Source: Mimachlamys varia (lineage: Eukaryota; Mollusca; Bivalvia; Pectinida; Pectinidae). From it: 64,000 nucleotides of DNA. The notes under the pieces were generated by a model. That model worked only from the letters and a program-made list of their open reading frames with translations, was not told the origin of the DNA and searched no databases. The stretch is from contig OX392542.1 of NCBI GenBank assembly GCA_947623455.1, positions 13,213,625 through 13,277,624 on the forward strand. The letters are read 5' to 3'. Both the position numbers and the translations under genes were made by a program. Positions within the stretch are counted from its first letter, which is position 1; each line of letters begins with the position of its first letter. Positions 35,301 to 44,800 of this stretch are shown piece by piece.

Positions 35301-36790
35301 TTAACTTTCTTTTGTCAACCTTGAAATGCGTCAAATTAAAACGTGTATAGAGTAGAAGTGAAGTAATAAAATATTTACATTTTATTATTAATGTTTCAGC
35401 TGTATACATGTAACCCCATAACGCAATACTTAACTTTCTTTTGTCAACCTTGAAATGCGTCAAAATAAAATGTATATTGAGTAGAAGTGAAGTAATAAAA
35501 TATTTACATTTTATTATTAATGTTTCAGCTGTATACATGTAACCCTATAACGTCACACGATCGAAATTTTCTTTTGTCAACACTGAAAAAAACCCATTGT
35601 TTTTTCGCGTCAAATTAAAATGTATATTATGTACTCATTTTGATAGTGATAATAATGTGTCATACTTATCAGGCTTAACTCGACATGGAGCAGCCTGTCC
35701 CGGTGGTCGAATGCCGACTCGTTGCTATTTTAACCCATGTGATCTTCCTGAGCTGGGGACCTGTACCAGTGACCCTTCGTTAGAATGTCGGTGAGTACGA
35801 ACATCATATATCGAGTATTTTGTATTATCTCCTTTGTACTGTATACCAGTAATGTTCGTCACAGTGTCGTGGGTCAATGTGTATACAATATATGAGGAGG
35901 CTCGCTTGCTGTGGATTTAGGAAAACAATACTTGAGATGTTGATCATGATATTCCATTTTTATTTTCCTTTCTATTCTTTTGCTATCTCCCACTTGGAGA
36001 GTGTAACATGAATATGTTCGTTTCATATCTCGACCGGTTGCATATTGTGTAATGGTGTACTGGAGTCAATAAATCGCCATTGATGTGTTCTGAAGCAAGT
36101 TGTTTGCTCGATATGTTGAGTGCCTTATATCTACTTACCTGGACGCTTCGTCAGTGAAGAAAAAAACCCCAAACAAATATGAGTTGTCTCCCTTCCATAA
36201 CCCATTTAACATAGTACAGAAAACAGTTATTTGTTTGTTTAGCGAACACGATTTCATCACTAAAGCGACTTAACTCACCAAGTCAATGCTTTGATATTGG
36301 TTTTGTTAACTACAGTTTTTTTAACAAGACACTATGACTCATAAATCAGTGTATTTGTAACAATGTGGGCGGATCAGAATATTCATGAACTCTTTTATCA
36401 GTATATTTTAAGTACTTGATATTTCATTCCAATTAATTTGGACATTGAATATGAACAATATAGGGTTTTTTAAAAATTAATTACTTATACAAATGCTGTT
36501 AAAACAATATATTTTTCTTAGGATTGATAAATCGACACTTAAAACTAATATAATTATAATTACAACCAAATGTTATAATCACTTAGATGACACAATCTAC
36601 TATATAATCCTGATAAATAATTTTTACGATGGGAAACTAGAGTTATATCGTTGAAGTAATTTCAGTACTTTGATATTACAGTGCCAACTACTGTCTTGGG
36701 TGTGAGGCCGTCGACTTCTATAACGCTACCGGGGTCAAGGTCACGTGCAGAGACAGCATTGACGGGATCCACAAGAAGAAACTCGATTAA
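29310..36790 (+). CDS. secreted eight-cysteine peptide, three exons, 88 aa
   Basis: Exons 29310-29349, 35673-35790 and 36682-36790 join in frame (phases 1 and 2, all GT-AG) into 267 nt with a TAA stop. Exon 1 encodes only a hydrophobic leader, MRGSFLLFCCTVLG, a probable signal peptide. The rest reads LTRHGAACPGGRMPTRCYFNPCDLPELGTC..., continuing ...LECRANYCLGCEAVDFYNATGVKVTC and a basic tail GIHKKKLD. Eight cysteines follow the leader, and NAT is a possible N-glycosylation site. The NPC...C...C-x3-YC-xGC-x4-FY...G-x-V-x-C spacing resembles small secreted Cys-rich domains seen in molluscs, but I cannot assign a function. The first exon is too short for ORF finders; start chosen by leader plus GTAAGT donor. 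Confidence 0.75.
30092..30315 (+). repeat. 32-bp minisatellite with CRE-like sites, 7 units
   Basis: Unit form tgacgtcatctcttcctgtt then gatttggtttga. Units 1, 3 and 5 have the perfect CRE palindrome TGACGTCA; units 2, 4 and 6 have TGACGCCA or TGACGCTA; unit 7 has TGAAGTCA. This gives a 64-bp alternating dimer. It sits about 750 bp into intron 1 of the Cys-rich gene. Confidence 0.9.
31285..31625 (+). mobile_element. YIDD element tail remnant, plus strand
   Basis: Tail sequences catggcgggtgtcgtcgatg, gcagaagacgcttactc and ttttgttgacgcttcggtat match the copy at 27310-28020. Lies in intron 1 of the Cys-rich peptide gene. Confidence 0.7.
32110..32345 (-). mobile_element. YIDD element tail remnant, minus strand
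   Basis: Reverse-complement tail: cagagaatacagaagcgtc, gcaaaaccatattcc, tttacacagatacctttg. Inverted relative to 31285-31625, so the two could form a hairpin in the long intron. Confidence 0.65.
33400..33755 (+). mobile_element. YIDD element C-terminal and tail remnant, plus strand
   Basis: Starts within the RT C-terminal coding part (caagttttatggtcgacatc corresponds to KFYGRH) and runs through the tail to tgttgacgcttcggtat. In intron 1 of the Cys-rich gene. Confidence 0.7.
33935..34250 (-). mobile_element. YIDD element tail remnant, minus strand
   Basis: Reverse tail beginning cagagaataccgaagcgac, then caaaaccataatccg and aatattt of the KYF coding end. Inverted to the copy at 33400-33755 with about 180 bp between. 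Confidence 0.65.
34381..34566 (+). mobile_element. hammerhead-bearing short repeat, copy 2
   Basis: Same boundaries as copy 1. The ribozyme region 34446-34489 has a six-pair stem I (GCATCA with TGGTGC, one G-U), core CTGAATA (G8 changed to T), stem II GTCCT/AGGAC and GAAAC. G8 is catalytic in the hammerhead, so this copy should not cleave. Confidence 0.75.
35220..35628 (+). repeat. ~130 bp tandem repeat, 3 units
   Basis: Units start near 35220, 35350 and 35479 (the last about 20 bp longer). Each has gaagtgaagtaataaaatat, atgtttcagctgtatacatg, taaccccataacgc and tttcttttgtcaacc. It ends about 45 bp before exon 2 of the Cys-rich gene. Confidence 0.85.
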
Positions 36791-36894
36791 GTCTTTCTTA
36801 TTGGTCAATTTCTGGCCAGTGAACATTCTTAATTGTTCCTGACCTCATAATCAAATGGAAGTGAAATGTCAATACTTTGTATGGTTATTGCATA

Positions 36895-36900
36895 AATAAA
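36895..36900 (+). terminator. poly(A) signal of the Cys-rich peptide gene
   Basis: AATAAA, 105 nt after the TAA stop, the first hexamer downstream and followed by an AT/T-rich stretch. Confidence 0.55.
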
Positions 36901-36969
36901 AACAAGATTTCGTAATTAATTTTATTATATAAAGCCTTGATGTCCATAATGTGACTTTATCACATAAAA

Positions 36970-37908
36970 TACAGTCATGCCTGTATATAAAGGGGAAGGG
37001 CAGGTGTCCTTTGTCAAATAAATAATAACTTTTTTTAATGTTTAAGTTTTGATTTAAACGCTAACAATCTTAATTCTTCTATCATCATTAAGATAGCACT
37101 GAAAAAATTGAATGTACATATTAACAAGTGTTTTAATTAATTTTTAAATTTACTTCCAATAAAATCAATATATACCATATACATATAATTCGAGTTATTG
37201 ATTTCAAGGCCACAAAATTGACAACTAGGGAAACCAAGCTATATATTAATAATTACTTGTACACAAAAATATTCATTGTGTATAGAGATGACTATGAAAC
37301 AGGTCAAAATACATGTAGGACTAATAAGTGTTAGTGTGTTATGAAAACAAAATGTATATTATTTTAAGAATTATATACATGTACCTGGCCCCGGTTTCAT
37401 CAACGTCCTTAACGTAAGGAAATTCATTAACTTAAAAATCTCCATAGGAAAACATTACAGGATTTAAGGAAAGTTCCTTAGCTATGGATTTCCCCCTTAA
37501 ATTCTGTAATGCTTTCCTATGGAGATTTTTAACTTAAGGAATTTCCTTAAGTTAAGGAACGTTGATGAAACCGGGGCCTGTTGCTTTATTGCAAAGACTT
37601 TACCGAGTAGAAAAACAAATGCTTAATCAATCTTAAGATGTACAAGTTAGTTTTTCTAATAAAACTGTTTGGAACATTTAATTTTGTTATCAAGATGTTG
37701 TATCAAATTCAAGTTTGGGTATCCTTTATATGGAGGTTATTTAACATAGAAAATAGTGATTTGGGGAATTTCGTTAGTGTCCTTTATAGAGAATGTCCTT
37801 TATACAGAGGTCAATTATATAGTTAAAGTCAATGGTGGCTCTTGGTACTGTCCTTTATAGACAGGTGTCCTTTATATAGAGGTGTCCTCTATAGCAAGCT
37901 TGACTGTA
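36970..37908. mobile_element. ~940 bp element with TACAGTCA termini
   Basis: The left end tacagtcatgcctgtatata and the right end (reverse complement tacagtcaagcttgctatag) form imperfect TIRs. Repeated TGTCCTTTATA blocks lie inside the right end. A hairpin MITE (37387-37578) is nested within. No intact coding region; the short ORF at 37638-37826 reads through repeat sequence. Confidence 0.6.
37387..37578. mobile_element. hairpin MITE, GGCCCCGGTTTCATCAACG ends
   Basis: A nearly perfect inverted repeat of about 190 bp. The left arm includes ctccataggaaaacattaca and the right arm tgtaatgctttcctatggag; ends ggccccggtttcatcaacg and cgttgatgaaaccggggcc. The transcript would fold into one long hairpin. 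Nested in the 36970-37908 element. Confidence 0.85.
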
Positions 37909-38088
37909 ATAATAAAACTACAATATCATTTTGTTTTATTCTGCTTGATTGAACACGTGGATACAATATAAATGTTGTTTCCAGTTCCATCGTTGGCACG
38001 CCCATAAACTAACGACGTGTTCCAGGCATGTAGAATTTACGTGTATGTTATAATGTAAGTCGTTGGTATGTTTGCTCGAAGTTATTCC

Positions 38089-38473
38089 TTAAAGGTCCAA
38101 TATACGTAACTTTCAGCAAAACTTGAAGCAAAAATCAAGCAAAATAACTTATTTCATTTATAGATTTAGTTAAGATTAACTGATATCAGCAATATTCAAG
38201 ATGAATTCTTACGCACTTATCGGTACAACAGCAGTTGAAACTCGGTATTTGTAAAACACGCGTCCATTTTAAACTGTCTTTTACCTTTGGCTTGTTGTTG
38301 AAGTGGGCCACACCTGAATTATTTTCAATTCTTTGCATTTTTTGTCAAGGGTTTCTTGTTAGTTACCGCTCAGGTTTACTTCGTTTAAGGCTTATTTTGC
38401 ATGGTTATCATTTGGAGTTTTATTTTCATTATTTTTCAAAATTTCCCAAAGTAACCTATATCGGGTCTTTGAT
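38089..38473. mobile_element. TTAA-flanked MITE, copy 1
   Basis: Starts TTAA|aggtccaatatacgtaactt. The inner sequence (gttaagattaactgatatca, acacgcgtccattttaaac, gttagttaccgctcaggttt) is the reverse complement of the copies near 59.6 and 60.8 kb. The right end is degraded (aaagtaacctatatcgggtc). Confidence 0.75.
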
Positions 38474-39029
38474 TATCTACTGTTTGCAACTGTTTGAAAA
38501 GAGAATACATTCATACCATCTTATAACGATAAATCATAACCTTCAACATTATATATGAAAATTGCAGAAAAAAGAATTGTCAGTATCAAGGTTTGGTGAA
38601 GTAAATCTTGGGTTGATTCGATTTGCAACGTATTATGTGATCATTAGCTACAAATAGAAAAGCTTGCCGAAATGAGCATGTTTCCATAACTGTAAATAGG
38701 TCTTACCAACGCCATTAAACATATGTTTTCTTAACAATCATGAGCTTGCTTGATACACTTTCTGTTAATAAAATATCATACATCCATAATCATAGACATA
38801 AATAAATAAAATAAATAAATATAATTTGACAAAGCGCCCTATCTTGCTACCATAAGCTAACTCTAAATCGCTTTACAGTGCAAATATAAAATGATTATAC
38901 AATAAAAAACATTAGAACTTTCAGTTCTAACACACAAGTCTGAAATGCTCGCATGGACTGTCTTATCAGGCGCTAACTACTTGTCATATACCACCTGGCT
39001 AATGTTTCCCTTTGCGTGTATTTATGTGT

Positions 39030-39245
39030 GTGTGCTGGAGATCTATTGTGATCTGTAGGTAGTGGGACCATTCTTCCAACAACATATATAGTGCCACCTC
39101 ACTTGAATGCTACATCGCATTACCAACCATGGCCATTTTATACTCCACTTGGGGAGTTGTGTGGGCAGCAGAAAAACACTTTTCCTTAAGAACCCATACG
39201 TAGGACGACCTCGCACCTGCGTGGAAGGCCGGCGTGTTACCACTC
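39030..39245. other. low-copy-looking sequence, possible repeat
   Basis: Carries overlapping minus-strand ORFs of 66 and 76 residues with no recognisable motif. Likely repeat-derived non-coding sequence. Confidence 0.3.
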
Positions 39246-39409
39246 GGCATGATAATCATTATCATCATAAATGAACAGCTATCGTCATTATGATCCATGG
39301 AATGAATAATTGAATTTGAACTCTTTTTTATTAATAACATGTTTGAAAAATATATATTTGATTTATTTCATCTACAACAACTGTAAATATATTCATCATT
39401 CTTGTTGGC

Positions 39410-39560
39410 CCCCATTTTCGCGCCGGAGGTGTCTGATTGTGAGAGGAAACAAGGGTACACGGATAAAACCAATGTGGTGGATTCGGTGCCCATATACCTA
39501 TTCACAGCTGATAGGGGAATCGGACTCCGGCAACCTTCGTGAAAGGAAATGCACTATTCA
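39410..39560 (+). repeat. SINE-like fragment
   Basis: gattgtgagaggaaacaagg, gtacacggataaaacc, atgtggtggattcgg and aatcggactccggc resemble the conserved ...GGAGGAAACCGGAGTACCCGGAGAAAACC... body of mollusc SINE-like repeats. Divergent and without its head; tentative. Confidence 0.4.
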
Positions 39561-39905
39561 TCGACAACTTAATAATCCATAACATGTTTAAAATTTGCAT
39601 AAACAAGTGTTCGTGCCCTCATTTTCACATGACATTATTGATATGGAACGTTTACCCTTTTAAAAAATTATAAAGCATTTTATGACAACAAAACCACATT
39701 TAAAAAATAGACAAACCGCTAACACTATAAACATAAAGCTACCCAGCTGTTTGTACTCAAAAACCTACAGCCATACGCTGGGTTATTTCTTTATATAAAA
39801 AGGAAGCATACAAGGAAATCATTTATTCTCACCACATTCTCGACATGAACTGTTCATATGGAATATCAGAATACATTATTTACGCGACACATATTAAATT
39901 CTTAA

Positions 39906-39992
39906 CACGCACGGACGCACGGACGCACGAACGCACGCACGGACGCACGAACGCACGCACACACGCACGCACTCACACACACGCACACGCAC
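39906..39992. repeat. (ACGC)/(ACGG) simple repeat
   Basis: Irregular run of acgcacgg, acgcacga and cacacgc units. ORFs with THERTHGRTNARTH-like translation on both strands are artefacts. Confidence 0.95.
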
Positions 39993-41130
39993 ATAAAAGT
40001 TTTATTTTCCCGGAGTTTTACATATATTATCATCCGTATTCTAACAATTTCATTGAATATAGGCAAGAAAAAGTTATATATGCACTTAACATTCAACCTT
40101 GTTTGTAACAATGAAAAAATAATAATACATCAAAGTGAACATATATACAAATTATAAAATCACATTTGACAGCACCAGTTTGCCCACACTGTTGGAGTTA
40201 CTTCTTTGCCCTTTATACAATTTTAAGTAATTCGTATCCTATTAATATCCGTTTGTATGGATCCAGTGTTATTTGGAAATCTACCGTTGATATTACTTCT
40301 TTTACCCATACACATTCTAAAACCGTTTTAAAAAAAAATATATAATTTCATGGGTTACATGTTATATTTAAAGCTAAACAACAGTGACAACATTTTATAT
40401 TCTAAGATACATAGCGTGAAAGGCTTCATAATACATTAAATGACATGTTTACTGGTGCATTAGCACGCTGCTATTGATGATAAATAAACCCCAGTAGTGT
40501 TTTATGTAAGTTTGGTAGTATGTATTATAGGACGACAACAAAGCGGGGACATTCATGTAGCACCAACATGTTTCTAGATTATCCAAAAAGTTATTTTGTC
40601 TTCGTTAAACATCCTTTATCGAGTTTTTAAGGTTTAGTTTGATGTAAAACGCTGTGCCTTGTATCATATCATACCAGTTAGGGACGTGCATTACAACTTT
40701 ACATTCGAACGCCTCTTATCTGTAAACGTTTTAAGAAGTTGGACCAAATATTTAACCAAATAAGACACTGGTGTAATAAATACTTGCTTTCACCTTTATG
40801 CACTAAGAACATAATATGGATGAATTGATTGGCTAACTTTGTCTAGGCTTTGCTTTGAATGTAGATATTCAATTGTCTTTTATCAACATCTCTATTAAAG
40901 TTTTTGCTGCTGTCGGCGTTGAAATATGTAAGGCAAATGTGGGATTTTAAATGTTTATGTACCAACATACCAATAGAAAAGCATATATTCATCACAAGAT
41001 ACAGAGAAACTTATACAAATACTCTTTCCCTCTCCTTGACATTCTTCGTCTTAATATGACATTATATATTAATCATTTGATCATTATCAAACGGAAATAG
41101 AGGATATCTAACAGTGTCAATAATACCAAA
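39993..41130. other. intergenic, nothing recognised
   Basis: AT-rich, no ORF of note. It separates the Cys-rich gene's repeats from the 3' end of the minus-strand galactosyltransferase gene. Confidence 0.4.
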
Positions 41131-41368
41131 TGTATCTCACGAGTGAAAAATAGTAAAATATTTGCCACACGAGTGAAATTTATATGCTACTACTGAAAAT
41201 ACTGAAAATACTGTTTATTACATTTTTATACCAAAATCTATTAAGGCAGCTTTGAATTTTCCTATTGTCTTTTGATTGGTCAACTCAGGGAAAATGATAT
41301 TTTTCACTTTTATACAATGAATAATTAAAAATATTTCACTAGTAAAAATGTTATAAATAGAGGATCTT

Positions 41369-41480
41369 ACACGAGTGTCGATGTAATACGGAATTTATTA
41401 AACGAGTTCATAGTGACATATTAAATTATTTAACGAGTTTAATAAATTTCATATTACATTGACACGAGTGTAGGATTTTA
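41369..41480. mobile_element. foldback repeat, copy 1
   Basis: Arms cacgagtgtcgatgtaatac with aatttattaaacgag, and tttaataaatttcatatt with acattgacacgagtg, are imperfect inverted copies around a short loop. A related palindrome is at 49270-49412. Lies just past the stop of the galactosyltransferase gene. Confidence 0.7.
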
Positions 41481-41750
41481 TTTATCAGATAACTTATATT
41501 TATGAGAAAATACACAAAATCTTTCAAATTAATGATCTATAAGAAAGGCCAATTTCTTCAGTGACAGTACAATTTTCACTACCAAGGCAATCATATGACT
41601 TCATAAAGACGTCATTTGTTTATGACGTCACAATAGTGTTATTACACGTGTGTAATACCATTTTTATGACATGGCCGTATGACATGACTGAACGGGTCAG
41701 TTATGTAATAAAGTCAAATATCTCTTGCTCATTAATGGGAATAGCTAGTC

Positions 41751-41898
41751 TTACATATTTCGTTTGATAGCACCCTCATCTAAATCAATGGTTATCCATG
41801 TGAAAAGTTTACATAGTTTGTGTTTTAAAACTGTGTATTGTAAATTGTTCAGTCCATCAGATTTGGATTTTCCCTTAACCTCATGATACACCTCGTAC
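41751..41898 (-). CDS. galactosyltransferase last exon
   Basis: Encodes RYEVYHEVKGKSKSDGLNNL, QYTVLKHKLCKLFTWITIDL and DEGAIKRNM, then TAA (41753-41751). The acceptor TGTTTGTTTCAG is strong. Confidence 0.92.
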
Positions 41899-44800
41899 CT
41901 GAAACAAACAAGCAATATAGGGTCAGAAATGATATACTGTGGATTCCACTTAAGATCACCCCTGTTAATATCACATTCCTCTTTTATTTCATGTTTTTCC
42001 AAAACACCATTTTCCCCTCTTTACAATCTATGCAATTTCATTTGGTAACTATCATGTATTTAGAAAATTATATCATTTACATTGATTTTAGATACAACTT
42101 GCAAAGAGTATAACAAAAAATAACAAAAAAAAAAAAAAATAAATAAATGATTTTTCAGATTCAAATATCTTCATATGTACATTGAGTAGCTTATTTCAGA
42201 TACGGAGATTGGAAATGCACCAGATTTAGTGGAAAGACATGTTTCTCTTAATATCTGTTAGTGTCATGTCTTTTTTCTAACAAATGCAACATGATAATTA
42301 CAAAGAGGAATGCATTGTATGCAATGTATTACGAACATAATTTGTCAAAGCATTAACAAAAATATTAATAAGATGTGTATACATAATATACATGTAGATT
42401 TTTCTCTCATTTCTGTTTGTATAGGATACAGCTATCCAGAGTAAGAAATGGGTTAAGGAGACTTAATTTCTTCACAGGTTACTTCAAACTTTTGCTATGG
42501 AAAATATGTATCTCTGTTTTACCGGGGTAGGGAAACGACAACTCACACGCGCTAATTGTAATAGTACGTCATCATTTGGTTCACATTACAGCTTATTTTA
42601 CGTTAGGAAGGTGTGAGAGAAAAATTAACAATCACCCTTGTATAATGTAGACAGAGAAATATCAACCTTCAATTTTAATTCATAAATCTAGGCCTTGGGT
42701 TGAGATTTCTCAGCCTACATCACACAGGATTTTTTTTATTCTATTAATCGTATACCCCAATTTCAAGTGATATGACGTCACGAGCTCCTATCGAAATACG
42801 AGATGATGAAATTAAAACTACCGATATATTTCATGTACACGTTAGAAAGTAGTTAAGATTGTTCTGTCAGACCAAACATTGTTTGCAAATATGGGGTATG
42901 CTTAATCTCGCTGATTCATTTTCGTCGAAAACAGTTAAAGGAAAACGTAGATATTAACAAAATAGTAGCTAGTCCCAATGTAGTTTCATGGTTTTTGAGC
43001 TAATTCCAGTAGTTGGAATGAAAGAAAAATGGTCATTCACGACCAAATGTGTAAGAAAGGGAAAATCCAACCGTGGGACTTTTAAATTGGGCAGTACTCC
43101 AGGCAAAGCATTGGGTTTGACCAAATTTGAAAACCCCTGAAATAATTTAATTTTACTTTTAAAGGCATAAATTAAAGGGATTTTACGCACATGGCCCTTC
43201 TGCTTCTACATTGGTTAAGAAATTTTGGTACCCAGCATCACCGAAGAGTCCTAGGAGGACGAAACAGCTGTATCATGCAGTTTAATTTATTTTTCGGCAT
43301 ACTGTATCTTTTACTAAGTTTAAAAGGTACTTCATATGTGTGTTACGTCATCTTAGACCCCTGCTTAGGAAAGAGTCTTTAAATCTTTTAAAATTATGTG
43401 GACAAACACGGTGTAGCAGTCGCGGATACACAGATGGTGTTATGCCCGTATCATTAATGACCAAATATCTATTTAATTTTATTCGATAAAGAATCGTTAA
43501 CTTTCCCTTTCTTGATAACTTATGATGTTTATTGGTTCAATTAATTCGTTACTCTACGGCATGCACCAGATGTCCAGATTTCCGTGATAGATGTCGTCTG
43601 CTGACGAATACATTTTAACACAGGGATTTGGGAGATGTAGGTTGATGAAGACTATGAGCAAGTTTATTATCTCACTGAGAAATGATTTGTATTATTGTAT
43701 GCTATGAAGGTAGACGTTATTGAATATGCTCATAAGTGTGCCTAACTGTTGCGATTGAGAATGATGACTCATTTCTCACTTTGAGGATGTGACGTGTACT
43801 TGGATTTACATGGCGAATGAAGCAGACGACGTTTACACTTCCGGAACACTTGGTATTATTCTCTTGTTCTTTTTCAAAGGTTTCCGTATAAATCTGTTCC
43901 TATTTTGTTCCTAGTTTAATCGATTTTGAGTTCGGATTTTGGTTTTGTTGTCGCTTCGGTATCCACTTCTTACATAACGGACCATATAAATTAATTTCAT
44001 ATACCAAATCAGTTACTGAAATACAAGGTCGATTGTAGAATTTTTCCAAATTCTGATGATTTGGTCATAATTTAGAGGGGTGTTGAACCTTCAGGATCAA
44101 TACAAAGCCTTAAAGTTAAATCAGATTTTAGATTCTCCAATAATTCACAGAAATGTCTCCTCTTTTACCTGTCAAAGATTTCTCCGTCACCCCATAGGGT
44201 ATAACAGAAAACACGAGCTGACAACAATGAAATATCGTCCCAATAGCAATATGACGACGTCACGACAACAATACCATCACGCGAAGTCAACAATTAAATT
44301 ACGTCACGTCAGCATCGTGTTGCATTGATACTTTCGTTAACAATAAAAAATGGGAGAAAAATAATCATCTCCTACCTGGAAGTTGCGACAGAGAAATCTC
44401 CAACCCTCGGGGTGATATTGTCTAACCCTCGGCAGATTCTCGGGTTAGACAGTCAAAAATATCACCCATCGGGTCTCTGTCACACCCCTAGGCTGGGAAG
44501 ATTATATAACTCTTACCTGTCATCATTCCTTCTTTCGGCGGCATGTTTTAGTTTTGTGACGGCCCCAATAGGATCCAGAGGTCTCTCGATAGTTAACTGT
44601 TCGTCTACAATCCTTTAAGAAATACAGTTTTGTATTTATTTCAGTTTTTTTGTTTCGTCTTATCAACTGATTCTACATGACCATACCTAGTCAAAACATG
44701 TTCTATATAAATCGGCTGTTACACAGAACTAGGCTTAACATGTTCTACATATAAATCGGTTGTTAATTATAGAGACCTAGTCTAAACATGTTCAATATAA

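Larger units (their letters stand above)
29350..35672 (+). other. 6.3 kb intron 1 of the Cys-rich peptide gene
   Basis: Donor GTAAGT, acceptor cttatcag. It holds the 32-bp minisatellite (30092-30315), four retroelement tails in alternating orientation, one hammerhead-bearing repeat and a 130-bp tandem repeat. The stretches 29360-30090, 30320-31280, 31630-32105, 32350-33395 and 34570-35215 show nothing I can name. Confidence 0.6.
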
